Positions 7,826 through 14,871 of a DNA stretch of 23,590 nt are shown here, in pieces. The DNA comes from an uncultured Succinivibrio sp. (GTDB lineage Bacteria > Pseudomonadota > Gammaproteobacteria > Enterobacterales > Succinivibrionaceae), in the NCBI GenBank assembly GCA_900770725.1, contig CAAGLL010000016.1, positions 1 through 23,590 of the forward strand, read 5' to 3'. Under the pieces are notes generated by a model. That model had not been told where the DNA came from. It worked only from the letters and a program-made list of their open reading frames with translations, and did no database searches. The position numbers and the translations under genes are program-made. How positions within the stretch are numbered: position 1 is the first letter of the stretch; every line of letters begins with the position of its first letter.

Positions 7826-7853
7826 ATTATAGCAAAGATGTTTGAATTATCAA
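7826..7853 (-). promoter_or_regulatory. Strong promoter for the AAA-ATPase-like gene (1)
   Basis: On the minus strand TTGATA (7848-7853) and a perfect TATAAT (7826-7831) are 16 bp apart. Transcription should begin near 7819, leaving a ~70-nt leader to the ATG at 7749. It is divergent from the arsenic operon promoter about 80 bp away. Confidence 0.7.
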
Positions 7854-7934
7854 GATATTATTAAATAGCAGGCATCATCTGGCGCAATCAATGCCTTCGT
7901 TTGACCAGCCGTCTCCATCATTGCGGATATCATA

Positions 7935-7964
7935 TTGACATCCATCTATCTTAGATGGTACTTT
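7935..7964 (+). promoter_or_regulatory. Promoter of the arsenic operon
   Basis: A perfect TTGACA (7935-7940) is followed after 18 bp by TACTTT (7959-7964). The spacer contains a perfect palindrome listed separately, so repressor binding there would block RNA polymerase directly. Transcription would start near 7971. Confidence 0.7.
7942..7958. promoter_or_regulatory. Putative ArsR operator 1
   Basis: CCATCTA (7942-7948), TCT, TAGATGG (7952-7958) form a perfect 7-bp inverted repeat with a 3-bp centre. It lies between the -35 and -10 hexamers of the operon whose first gene is an ArsR-type repressor, which makes autoregulation the natural reading. Confidence 0.7.
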
Positions 7965-7966
7965 AA

Positions 7967-7986
7967 ATATAGATATTTATCTATAT
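7967..7986. promoter_or_regulatory. Putative ArsR operator 2
   Basis: ATATAGATA (7967-7975), TT, TATCTATAT (7978-7986) is a perfect 9-bp inverted repeat. It covers the predicted transcription start and abuts the ribosome site of arsR. It shares the TAGAT/ATCTA core with operator 1, so both may bind the same winged-helix dimer, one turn or so apart. Confidence 0.65.
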
Positions 7987-7997
7987 GAGGTGCGGCG

Positions 7998-8315
7998 ATG
8001 GATGACGTCATAAAAACAGCGCAGATGCTCAAGGCCCTGGGCGATCCAAACAGGCTGCAGATAGCCTTGATGCTTTCAGGATGCGAGAAATGCGCATGCG
8101 TGCTGCTTGAGAAGTTCAGGATCACCCAGCCCACGCTCTCGCACCACATGAAGATCCTCTGCCAATGCGGCCTCGTGCAATGCCGCCGCGAGGGCAAGTG
8201 GTGCCACTATTCGCTAAGCGATGAGGCCATAGGGCTTCTGCGCGATTTCACCTCATCGCTCAAGCCTGCCGCACAAGGCGCCGCGCCTTCCTGCAGTTGC
8301 AGGGAATGCTGCTGA
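7998..8315 (+). CDS. arsR: ArsR-family metalloregulator
   Basis: A 105-residue SmtB/ArsR winged-helix repressor, expected to bind the operators upstream as a dimer and leave DNA when arsenite or antimonite binds. MLKALGDPNRLQIALML (10-26) is the typical first helix pair. The inducer site is the cysteine cluster CEKCAC (Cys29, Cys32, Cys34), comparable to the ELCVCDL motif of E. coli ArsR. The recognition helix is in RITQPTLSHHMKIL. An extra C-terminal cluster CSCRECC (Cys99, 101, 104, 105) is less usual and may add a second thiol site. GAGGTG at 7987-7992 is the ribosome site. The stop codon overlaps the ATG of the next gene (TGATG), so the two are translationally coupled. It is the first gene of a five-gene operon. 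Confidence 0.93.
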   Translation: MDDVIKTAQMLKALGDPNRLQIALMLSGCEKCACVLLEKFRITQPTLSHHMKILCQCGLVQCRREGKWCHYSLSDEAIGLLRDFTSSLKPAAQGAAPSCSCRECC

Positions 8316-9322
8316 TGATCCTCGATTTCATCGAGCGCCAGATCCTGGGCATGGAGTGGCTTTGCGATCTCGCCGCTTCGGCGCTTGGCGCCATCGGAGT
8401 GGACGTCGCGGGGCGGATAGGCGGCAGCGCGCTGTTCTTCATATACGACACCATCAAGATCACGCTGCTTCTGATAACCCTCATCTTCGCGGTGGGGTAC
8501 ATACAGAGCTACTTTCCGCCAGAGCGCAGCCGCGCCATCCTCGGGCGATTCCACGGGCTGGGCGCCAACTGCCTGGGCGCCCTGCTCGGCACGGTCACGC
8601 CATTCTGCTCCTGCTCCTCGATCCCGCTTTTCATGGGCTTCACGAGGGCGGGGCTCGGCGTCGGAGTCACCTTCTCCTTCCTCATCTCCTCGCCGATGGT
8701 CGATCTCGGAAGCCTGGTGCTGCTGGCCTCGATCTTCGGGGCGAAGGCGGCGCTAGTGTACGTGGCCTTCGGCCTCGTCATCGCGGTGGCGGGCGGAACA
8801 GTGATCGAGCGCTTCCACATGGAGAGGCACGTCGAGGATTTCATCAAGGGGCCGGCCCCGGAGGGCCAGGAGGAGGCTGCTCCCTCGCGCGCCGAGCGCG
8901 TCGCCATCGCCTGGTCGGGCGCCATGTGGACCTTGAGGAAGGTCTTCCCCTACATCCTCGCCGGAGTTGCCATGGGCGCCTTCATCCACAACTGGATCCC
9001 CCGCGAAGCCGTCGAGTCCGCCCTTGGCGGCGGCAATCCCTTCGGCGTGGTGATCGCGACGGTGGTCGGGATCCCCATGTACACCGACATCTTCGGGACT
9101 ATCCCGGTGGCCGAGGCCCTGGTGGCCAAGGGAGCGCTGCCGGGCGTCGCCGTCTCGTTCATGATGGCCGTCACCACGCTCTCGCTGCCCTCGCTCGTGC
9201 TGCTGCGCCGCGCGGTCAAGCCGCCGCTGCTCGTGCTCTTCATCGCCGTCTGCACCGCGGGGATCATCGCCGCAGGCTACATGTTCAACCTGGCAGGGCC
9301 GCTGCTCGCGCAGCCTGCCTGA
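8315..9322 (+). CDS. ArsP-type permease (PF03773)
   Basis: A 335-residue inner-membrane permease of the ArsP_1/DUF318 family, with about eight hydrophobic segments. The signature TPFCSCSSIP (95-104, Cys98 and Cys100) is intact; in characterised ArsP proteins these cysteines matter for exporting trivalent organoarsenicals such as methylarsenite. A second half-motif region, GNPFGVVIATVVGIPMYTD, lies in the C-terminal half. A hydrophilic loop of about 35 residues (EDFIKGPAPEGQEE...) splits the two halves. I chose the ATG at 8315 because it overlaps the arsR stop and has AGGGA 9 bp upstream; an ATG at 8306 is also possible. The substrate cannot be told from sequence: related permeases occur with other thiophilic metals. 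The operon context favours arsenic. Confidence 0.85.
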   Translation: MILDFIERQILGMEWLCDLAASALGAIGVDVAGRIGGSALFFIYDTIKITLLLITLIFAVGYIQSYFPPERSRAILGRFHGLGANCLGALLGTVTPFCSCSSIPLFMGFTRAGLGVGVTFSFLISSPMVDLGSLVLLASIFGAKAALVYVAFGLVIAVAGGTVIERFHMERHVEDFIKGPAPEGQEEAAPSRAERVAIAWSGAMWTLRKVFPYILAGVAMGAFIHNWIPREAVESALGGGNPFGVVIATVVGIPMYTDIFGTIPVAEALVAKGALPGVAVSFMMAVTTLSLPSLVLLRRAVKPPLLVLFIAVCTAGIIAAGYMFNLAGPLLAQPA

Positions 9323-9340
9323 ACTAAATGAGGATTGCCC

Positions 9341-9664
9341 ATGAACATCCTGAAGATACTAAGCCGCCGCCCAAGCGAAACTGGCGGGGAAGACAACACC
9401 GTAAAGCATGTCCTTGAAGACGGGATAACCGTCCTTGGATCAGGCTGCAGCAGGTGCAGGAGGCTCTATGAGAACACGAGGAGGGCCGCCTCACGCGCGC
9501 GCCCCGGCATTAAGGTCGGCTACTGCACCGATCCTGCCGAGGCCGCGCACCTTGGGATCATCTCGATGCCGGCGCTGCTTTGCGGCGAACAGATCCTCTC
9601 CACCGGCAAAGTGCTCACGGAGGATGAGATTGCAAGGCTCCTCGGCGCCGAAGGGAGGGGCTGA
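9341..9664 (+). CDS. Small thioredoxin-like protein in the ars operon
   Basis: A 107-residue protein with a thioredoxin_3-type fold. A short N-terminal extension precedes a strand ITVLGSGCSRC containing the redox pair Cys36-Ser-Arg-Cys39, then a helix, a strand with a third Cys (VGYCTDP), and the cis-proline segment IISMPALLCGE. No signal peptide is visible, so it should act in the cytoplasm. Such small CxxC proteins often sit next to ArsP-type permeases; a role as reductant for the reductase encoded downstream or as a metalloid chaperone is inference. AGGA lies 8 bp before the ATG. It ends 2 bp before the next gene, in line with one transcript. Confidence 0.85.
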   Translation: MNILKILSRRPSETGGEDNTVKHVLEDGITVLGSGCSRCRRLYENTRRAASRARPGIKVGYCTDPAEAAHLGIISMPALLCGEQILSTGKVLTEDEIARLLGAEGRG

Positions 9665-9666
9665 TT

Positions 9667-10731
9667 ATGAGATCTGCAAGGCAGGACGGCGGCGCCCTGG
9701 GCTTCTTCCAGCGCGGCCTCACGCTCTGGGTGCTCCTTTGCATGGCCCTGGGAGTCTTCCTGGGAAATGCCTTTCCCGCCCTTCCCGAGGCGCTGGCATC
9801 GCTGCAGATCCACGGGATCTCGCTGCCGATCGCCGTGCTCATCTGGGCGATGATCATCCCCATGATGATCAAGATCGACTTCAAGAGCATCAAGAGCGCC
9901 GGCTCGCATCCTGCGGGGCTGCTCATCACCTGGGCGGTCAACTGGGGCATCAAGCCCTTCACGATGTTCGCCATCGCCTGGTTCTTCCTGACAGTGGCGT
10001 TCTCGGGTCTCATCGCCCCGGAGCAGGCGCGCGGCTACCTCGCCGGCGCCGTGCTCTTAGGCGCGGCCCCGTGCACGGCGATGGTCTTCGTGTGGAGTTC
10101 GCTTGCCAAGGGCAACCCCGCGTACACCGTGGTTCAGATCGCGACGAACGATCTGATCATCCTCGTGGCATTCGCCCCGATCGTGAAGTTCCTGCTGGGG
10201 GTCTCCGACTTTCAGGTGCCGTACGGCATGCTGCTCTTGAGCGTCGTGCTGTTCGTGGTGATCCCGCTTGCCGTGGGCATGGCCGCCAGGGCCGCCGTCG
10301 CGCGCCTGCGCGGCAGGGATTACCTCGAGCAGGTCTTCGTACACCGCTTCAACGGCCTGACCACCTGGGCGCTGCTTTTGACGCTGGTGATCATCTTCAC
10401 CTCGCAGTCCGCCGCCATCTCCTCGCACGCCCTGGACATCGCGCTCATCGCCGTGCCGCTGGCGCTGCAGACCTTCCTGGTCTTCGCGATCGCCTATGGC
10501 GCCTGCAGGCTCTTCGGCCTGCCATTTGACATCGCCGCGCCCTCGGGCTTCATCGGCGCGTCCAACTTCTTCGAGCTGGCCCTGGCCGTGGCGGTGGCGC
10601 TTTTCGGCGCCTCGAGCCCCGCGGCGCTTGCCACCACGGTCGGCGTGCTCACCGAGGTTCCGCTGATGCTCGCCCTGGTAAGGATCGCGAAGTCGACAAG
10701 AGGATGGTTTGATCATGGCAAAGCTGATTGA
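9667..10731 (+). CDS. acr3: Arsenite efflux transporter ACR3
   Basis: A 354-residue inner-membrane carrier of the ACR3 family (bile/arsenite/riboflavin transporter superfamily) with about ten membrane spans. It exports arsenite using the proton gradient. Family markers are clear: IPMMIKIDFKSI near 58-69, the segment GAAPCTAMVFVWSSL with the conserved Cys136, and the TNDLIIL stretch, followed by GASNFFELALAVA in the last third. It begins 2 bp after the thioredoxin-like gene, with GGAGGGGCTG acting as the ribosome site, and overlaps the following reductase by 17 bp. Length and motifs are complete. It is ACR3 rather than the larger 12-span ArsB. Confidence 0.94.
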   Translation: MRSARQDGGALGFFQRGLTLWVLLCMALGVFLGNAFPALPEALASLQIHGISLPIAVLIWAMIIPMMIKIDFKSIKSAGSHPAGLLITWAVNWGIKPFTMFAIAWFFLTVAFSGLIAPEQARGYLAGAVLLGAAPCTAMVFVWSSLAKGNPAYTVVQIATNDLIILVAFAPIVKFLLGVSDFQVPYGMLLLSVVLFVVIPLAVGMAARAAVARLRGRDYLEQVFVHRFNGLTTWALLLTLVIIFTSQSAAISSHALDIALIAVPLALQTFLVFAIAYGACRLFGLPFDIAAPSGFIGASNFFELALAVAVALFGASSPAALATTVGVLTEVPLMLALVRIAKSTRGWFDHGKAD

Positions 10732-11128
10732 GGTGGCATTCATCTGCAGGCACAACGCCTGCAGGAGCCAGATAGCCGAGGCCATGGCAAGAAGCCTGGG
10801 GCTTGAAGGCGTGGGCTTCCACTCGGCAGGCTCCGAGATCGCAGGGCGCGTCGACCCCGATGCGGTCAGGATCCTCAAGGAACTGCGCGGCATAGACATG
10901 TCCTCGCAGCGCCCCAAGCTTGCAAGCGCGATCCCCCTGCCCGACTACGCAGTCTCAATGGGCTGCGGAGCCGCCTGCCCGTGGGCCGGGCGGCCCTTCG
11001 ACGAGGACTGGGGGCTTGAGGATCCGACAGGCAAGGGCGATGAGGCCTACACCAGGACCATAGCTGAGATCTCAAGGCGCCTTGAAGGACTGGCCCAAAG
11101 GCTCAGGCGCCTTCAGGGCCTTCCGTAG
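10715..11128 (+). CDS. arsC: Arsenate reductase, low-MW phosphatase type
   Basis: A 137-residue arsenate reductase of the low-molecular-weight protein tyrosine phosphatase fold. The phosphate loop is CRHNACRS, with nucleophile Cys11 and Arg17. A second redox pair, GCGAACP, supplies Cys84 and Cys88, matching the intramolecular cysteine relay of the thioredoxin-linked class (S. aureus pI258 type), and EDWGLEDPTGKGDE carries the late aspartate. The CxxC protein two genes upstream could be its reductant, though that is inference. The start overlaps the ACR3 gene by 17 bp and AGGA lies 11 bp before it. An in-frame TTG at 10709 is less likely. It is the last gene of the operon and is followed by a strong hairpin. 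Confidence 0.93.
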   Translation: MAKLIEVAFICRHNACRSQIAEAMARSLGLEGVGFHSAGSEIAGRVDPDAVRILKELRGIDMSSQRPKLASAIPLPDYAVSMGCGAACPWAGRPFDEDWGLEDPTGKGDEAYTRTIAEISRRLEGLAQRLRRLQGLP

Positions 11129-11135
11129 CCGCAGC

Positions 11136-11158
11136 CGGGCGCCGCCGCGCGGCGCCCG
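11136..11158. terminator. Hairpin between convergent arsC and aldo/keto reductase genes
   Basis: CGGGCGCCGC (11136-11145) and GCGGCGCCCG (11149-11158) form a perfect 10-bp stem with a 3-nt loop in the 35 bp between two convergent stops. It has no T-run on either side, so termination may need Rho, or the stem may protect 3' ends. Confidence 0.55.
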
Positions 11159-11163
11159 CCAAG

Positions 11164-12171
11164 TCACTTCGTGGCGGCAAAGGGGCCGCTGGCCTCGGGG
11201 TTGCGGTCAAGCGCGCCTACGACGTCGTGGGCGCGGTAGGGCTCCTCAAGATAGCGCGCGTCCTCGTCGGAAAGCTCAAGATCCACGGCCTTGGCCGCCT
11301 CGGCAAAATGCTTGGGATTGGTGGCGCCCACTATCGGCGACTCGACGCCGCGCTTTAGGAGCCAGGCGAGCGAAACCTCGGCCATCGAGACGCCCAGCTT
11401 CCTTGCCACCTCGTCCACCCTGCCGATTATCTCGAGATCGTTCTCCTTGGCGCGGTCGTACTTCTCGGAGATGACCTTGTCGGTCTTCGCCCTCAGCGTG
11501 TCGGCATCCCAGCCTGGATGGCTCAGGTGGCCGCCTGCAAGCGGCGAGTACGGCATCAGGATCGCCCCGTACTGCCTGGCAACCGGGATGAACTCGCGCT
11601 CGTCCTCGCGGTAGAGGAGGTTGTAGTGGTTCTCCATGGCGCTAAACTGCGTCCAGCCGTTCTGCCTTGCGCACTCCTGCATGTTGTGGAACTGGTAGCC
11701 GTACATCGCCGAGGCGCCGAGGGCGCGCACCTTGCCTGCCTTCACGAGGCCATCGAGGGCCTCCATGGTATCCTCTATCGGAGTGCCGTAGTCGAAGCGG
11801 TGGATGATGTAGAGGTCGAGGTAGTCGGTGCCAAGGCGCTTGAGCGTGCCTTCGATCTCGCGCTTGATGGCCTTCCCAGAGAGCCTGCCCTCGTTGAAGT
11901 AGACCTTGGACGCAATCACGACCTTGTCGCGCGGGGCCTTGAGGTCCTTGAGCGCGCGCCCCAGGTACTCCTCGCTGGTGCCGAAGCTGTACACATTGGC
12001 CGTGTCGAAGAAGTTCACCCCGTGATCGAGCGCGCAGGCGACCATCTCGCGCGTGCGCTTCTCATCGAGCGTCCAGAGGTGGAACTTCTCCGAGGCCTTG
12101 CCGAAGGACATGCAGCCTGCGCAGATCCTCGAGATCCTGATCCCGGTCTTGCCGATTTCAACGTATTTCAT
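11164..12171 (-). CDS. Aldo/keto reductase
   Basis: A 335-residue NADP(H)-dependent oxidoreductase of the aldo/keto reductase superfamily with a (beta/alpha)8 barrel. The catalytic tetrad is complete: Asp56 and Tyr61 in DTANVY, Lys89 in IASKV and His124 in IIHRFD. The family features GTSEEYLGRAL and, near the C-terminus, SPIVGATNPKH (cofactor binding) are present. It resembles the YakC/general-stress (AKR11-14-like) type; the substrate cannot be deduced. The frame is open to 12255, but I chose the ATG at 12171: MKYVEIGKTG is the normal family start and GGAGAGAG precedes it by a few bases. It converges on the arsenic operon and diverges from the paralogue array. Confidence 0.92.
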   Translation of the reverse strand: MKYVEIGKTGIRISRICAGCMSFGKASEKFHLWTLDEKRTREMVACALDHGVNFFDTANVYSFGTSEEYLGRALKDLKAPRDKVVIASKVYFNEGRLSGKAIKREIEGTLKRLGTDYLDLYIIHRFDYGTPIEDTMEALDGLVKAGKVRALGASAMYGYQFHNMQECARQNGWTQFSAMENHYNLLYREDEREFIPVARQYGAILMPYSPLAGGHLSHPGWDADTLRAKTDKVISEKYDRAKENDLEIIGRVDEVARKLGVSMAEVSLAWLLKRGVESPIVGATNPKHFAEAAKAVDLELSDEDARYLEEPYRAHDVVGALDRNPEASGPFAATK

Positions 12172-12382
12172 GCTCTCTCCATGCCGCAGCGCGGCCAATG
12201 TGCAAAACGCCTGCCCTTCCATGCCCCAAAAAGCCGGACTGGCCGGCTGCGGCAAGGCAGGCTGCTTCCTGCATTATGGCAATGACTGCGCCCTGCGGAC
12301 GGGACGGGCCTCTTATTTGCGCGATCCTCAAGCGCCTCGCGGATGCCCCGCTGCGCCTGAAAGCCACAGAATCTGCCATGCA

Positions 12383-12398
12383 CCACAGTTTTTTGTGG
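12383..12398. repeat. Short hairpin in the divergent intergenic region
   Basis: CCACA (12383-12387) and TGTGG (12394-12398) flank GTTTTT. It lies between the divergent aldo/keto reductase gene and the paralogue array. No convincing promoter hexamers are visible nearby on the plus strand. It may be an operator or chance. Confidence 0.3.
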
Positions 12399-12465
12399 GA
12401 AAATAACAGGGTTGGCCCATTGCGCGCTGGCGCGCGGCAGCCTCACCCAATTCAAGGAGCGGCAA

Positions 12466-13260
12466 ATGGCAAGGAAAAGATCGAAGCGGCTTGAGCAAGC
12501 TAGGGCGATGGCCGAGGGCCCGCGCTTGGACCGCATCATGGAACAGCATTACCGCCAGGCCGAGATGGCGTACGGCAAAAGCAGGAGAGTCCGCTACGAC
12601 TCCATCATCAAGAAGAGGATGCCGGATTTGCTTTCAGGCAACGGAGTGGTCTGGAAACAGGGCAAGAACGGCCTTTGGGATCTCGACGAGGACTGGCTGT
12701 TCTCAGACGACGATTCATGGGGGGATGGCGGGACGCCGGATGGCAGCTATGGCTTTAAGACCAACGGCGATCTGATTTACTCATACGGATTCCAGCCCCT
12801 GCCCTATTGCTACAGCGAAAAGAAGCAGGCTTTTGCCCACGAATGCATCTACATGGCCATGAGCGATCTGGGCCTCACGCCTGAGGAAACCGCAGTATGC
12901 GACGGGCTGCTCTGCGCTGCGGCCTCTGGGCTTGGGCAAGTAACGTTCGGGCAACTGGCGCAGCACCTCTACGATCCCACAAGAGCGATTGCCGGGAAGA
13001 CCGTTTCCGAGAAGGCCGCCTTCATCTCCAGCGTCGCCCCTTCGCTCTGCCGGAAGCTTAAGGACTCGAAGTTCACCGAACCCGAGGAGGACGGCATCGT
13101 GGGTCCGGCTCCGTCATCCGGCGGCTGCCTGATTTTCAAGCGCATCGCCTGCAAGGCTGAGGACAATGCCGAAGACGGGCTGATTGAGTGCGAGCTTTGC
13201 GACAAGGCTGCGCGGTTCATCATGTCCGTCAGCAATGATTTCATAAACAGCCCATTGTGA
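12466..13260 (+). CDS. Unknown protein, paralogue array member 1
   Basis: A 264-residue soluble protein of no family I recognise. In order: a basic N-terminus (MARKRSKRLEQAR), a helical stretch to about 60, an acidic tryptophan-containing linker (WDLDEDWLFSDDDSWGD), then YGFQPLPYCYSEKK with Cys near 114 and a His ten residues later (FAHECI). A helix-rich centre starts at LGLTPEETAVC (about 135) and includes VTFGQLAQHLYDP, which reads like a winged helix. It ends with SLCRKLKD, a Cys-containing strand region and a tail CDKAARFIMSVSNDFINSPL. Gene 2 matches it through the whole second half and gene 3 more weakly. The start is set by AAGGAG 6 bp before the ATG; an in-frame ATG at 12412 lacks a site. 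No signal peptide or membrane segment is seen. Confidence 0.82.
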   Translation: MARKRSKRLEQARAMAEGPRLDRIMEQHYRQAEMAYGKSRRVRYDSIIKKRMPDLLSGNGVVWKQGKNGLWDLDEDWLFSDDDSWGDGGTPDGSYGFKTNGDLIYSYGFQPLPYCYSEKKQAFAHECIYMAMSDLGLTPEETAVCDGLLCAAASGLGQVTFGQLAQHLYDPTRAIAGKTVSEKAAFISSVAPSLCRKLKDSKFTEPEEDGIVGPAPSSGGCLIFKRIACKAEDNAEDGLIECELCDKAARFIMSVSNDFINSPL

Positions 13261-13305
13261 CGGCAACCGCCGCGCAGGACAAATCATCAATAGGAGGATC
13301 TTGGA

Positions 13306-14103
13306 GTGCCCTGGAAGAAATCAAAGAAGCGCGAGCGCGCCATGGCCATGGACGAGCAGACGCGCCTTAAGCGCATCAAGGCGAAGGAAATGACCCGCGC
13401 CGGCATGGCGGCGCGCGAAAACATGGCCAGGTTGCAGGAGTTGAGGGAAAAGCTGCAGCAGTTCCAGGTGCACCGCTCGATAAATGACGCCATCCATGGC
13501 TATGGCGAAGAAGCCATGTGGGTGGACGAGGATCGCCTGATGGACGACTACAACCCATCAGAAGAGGATTCATGGGATGACGCGAGCGCTTCCACCCAGG
13601 GCGAGCTCATGCTCTCCAATGGATTCTCGGTCCTGCCCTACTGCTACGAGGAAAAGCACAGGCCGCTCATCCACAAGTGCATAAGCGACACGGTCGGCTC
13701 CCTCGGCCTCACGCCTGCCCAGAAGGCGGTTTGCATCGGGATCCTCTGCGCTGCGGCGTCGAACCTGAAGCAGGTCACCTTCAAGCAGCTTGCAAGCCAC
13801 CTTGACGATCCCGAGGGCGCGGTGGCAGGCACGACTGCGGACGAAAAGGCAGCCTCGATCGCCCTCATCGCGGATGAACTCTGCCGGAAGCTGCGCGATG
13901 CCAGGTTCGATGCTCCCCCAAACCACAGGATCAGCCTCCTGGGCCATGATCCGCTTGCAAATTCGGGGAACGCCGTCTTCTCGCACATTCAGTGCCGGAG
14001 CGCGCAGCCGCCTGAGGACGGAGTGATCGACCTGAAGATAAGCACCGAGGCGAGGTTCTTCGTGGTGCGCATGAGCGACGATTTGTTCAACACCCCGCTC
14101 TGA
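13306..14103 (+). CDS. Unknown protein, paralogue array member 2
   Basis: A 265-residue close paralogue of the preceding gene. It starts at a GTG with AGGAGG 8 bp upstream and again opens with basic residues (MPWKKSKKRERA). A probable coiled coil spans about 15-60 (MARLQELREKLQQFQ). The acidic linker EEDSWDD, SNGFSVLPYCYEEK (LPYCY at 110-114) with a His ten residues after the Cys, LGLTPAQKAVCIGILCAAAS, VTFKQLASHLDDP and ELCRKLRDARF all line up with gene 1. The final residues, FVVRMSDDLFNTPL, match its tail SNDFINSPL. Pairing of identical spacing and motif order shows duplication followed by divergence, mostly in the N-terminal third. It lies 45 bp after gene 1, with its own ribosome site. Function unknown. 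Confidence 0.82.
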   Translation: MPWKKSKKRERAMAMDEQTRLKRIKAKEMTRAGMAARENMARLQELREKLQQFQVHRSINDAIHGYGEEAMWVDEDRLMDDYNPSEEDSWDDASASTQGELMLSNGFSVLPYCYEEKHRPLIHKCISDTVGSLGLTPAQKAVCIGILCAAASNLKQVTFKQLASHLDDPEGAVAGTTADEKAASIALIADELCRKLRDARFDAPPNHRISLLGHDPLANSGNAVFSHIQCRSAQPPEDGVIDLKISTEARFFVVRMSDDLFNTPL

Positions 14104-14145
14104 CGAGACGGGGCGCCAACGCGATTTTAGGAAAAGGAGCAAACC

Positions 14146-14802
14146 ATGGCCAGAAAGAAGTCGGCAAGGCGCAAGGCTGCCGAGCAGATGTACTCGGACG
14201 CCAGAAAACAGTTGAATGAAGAGTACGCCGAGAGGATGTACCAGGATTTTAAGTACTGGCTCAAGGAGAGCATCGGGTACGACCTGGACGCGGCAAAGCA
14301 GGACGCCATGTCGTGCGAAGGCGCCACGATGGCAGGAGCGCATGTCGCACAGGGTTCGACCGCCGCAAGCGCCATGGGCAATGGCTACGTGATGCTGCCC
14401 TCGTGCTTTGGCGAGCGCGTGTTCGTCCATGAGAACCTGCTCAAGGCAGAGTTCACCAAGGCGCTCGCCCCGGCCGAGAAGGATCTTTACACCGTGCTGC
14501 TGCGGGCCGGCGCGCTTGACGCAGCCTCGATCGAACTTGATGAGATCGCCAATTTCCTCTCGAGGATCTGGAACTGCAAGCATGACTTCGACCCGCGCAC
14601 GCTCGGCTATTTGGTCGAAATCTTCTGCAACGCGATGAACGAGGGCAACTCCTTCAAAATGCCGCGCGGCCTTGCAGGAGGCGCCGACGGCGGCAAGGAT
14701 CCCTGCGTCTTTGCCTATATCGACCACGACCTCAACGGCGCAATCAATTTCATCCTGTCAAAGGAAGCGCGCGATCTAATGCTCGGATCGATGGACAAAT
14801 AG
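14146..14802 (+). CDS. Unknown protein, paralogue array member 3
   Basis: A 218-residue, shorter and more diverged member. It starts MARKKSARRKAAEQ, has a long amphipathic helix, then NGYVMLPSCFGERVFVHENL (LPSCF at 84-88), keeping the Cys and following His of the other two. LAPAEKDLYTVLL replaces LGLTPxxxAVCxGLL, and the VTFxQLAxHL helix appears as IELDEIANFL. IFCNAMNEG corresponds to the LCRKLxD helix, and the tail FILSKEARDLML parallels the others' ARFxxxxSxD region. It lacks the acidic WDxDED linker. AAGGAG lies 6 bp before the ATG and the gap from gene 2 is 42 bp, so the three are probably co-transcribed. A strong hairpin follows. Function unknown; DNA binding is a guess from the basic start and winged-helix-like centre. 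Confidence 0.8.
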   Translation: MARKKSARRKAAEQMYSDARKQLNEEYAERMYQDFKYWLKESIGYDLDAAKQDAMSCEGATMAGAHVAQGSTAASAMGNGYVMLPSCFGERVFVHENLLKAEFTKALAPAEKDLYTVLLRAGALDAASIELDEIANFLSRIWNCKHDFDPRTLGYLVEIFCNAMNEGNSFKMPRGLAGGADGGKDPCVFAYIDHDLNGAINFILSKEARDLMLGSMDK

Positions 14803-14810
14803 CGGCATGA

Positions 14811-14833
14811 TGCGCTCTGCCTGGCAGAGCGCA
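14811..14833. terminator. Hairpin after the paralogue array
   Basis: TGCGCTCTGC (14811-14820) and GCAGAGCGCA (14824-14833) form a perfect 10-bp stem with a CTG loop. It starts 8 bp after the third paralogue's stop and faces the convergent ATPase gene. No U-run follows in either direction. Confidence 0.55.
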
Positions 14834-14871
14834 GCCTGTCCCGCCCCATTCCCGCGTTGCGCACGGGAGCC

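Noticed and set aside
11082..11474. Plus-strand frame overlapping the arsC end and the aldo/keto reductase gene
   Set aside because: Arg/Pro-rich antisense product crossing a strong hairpin; no supporting signals.
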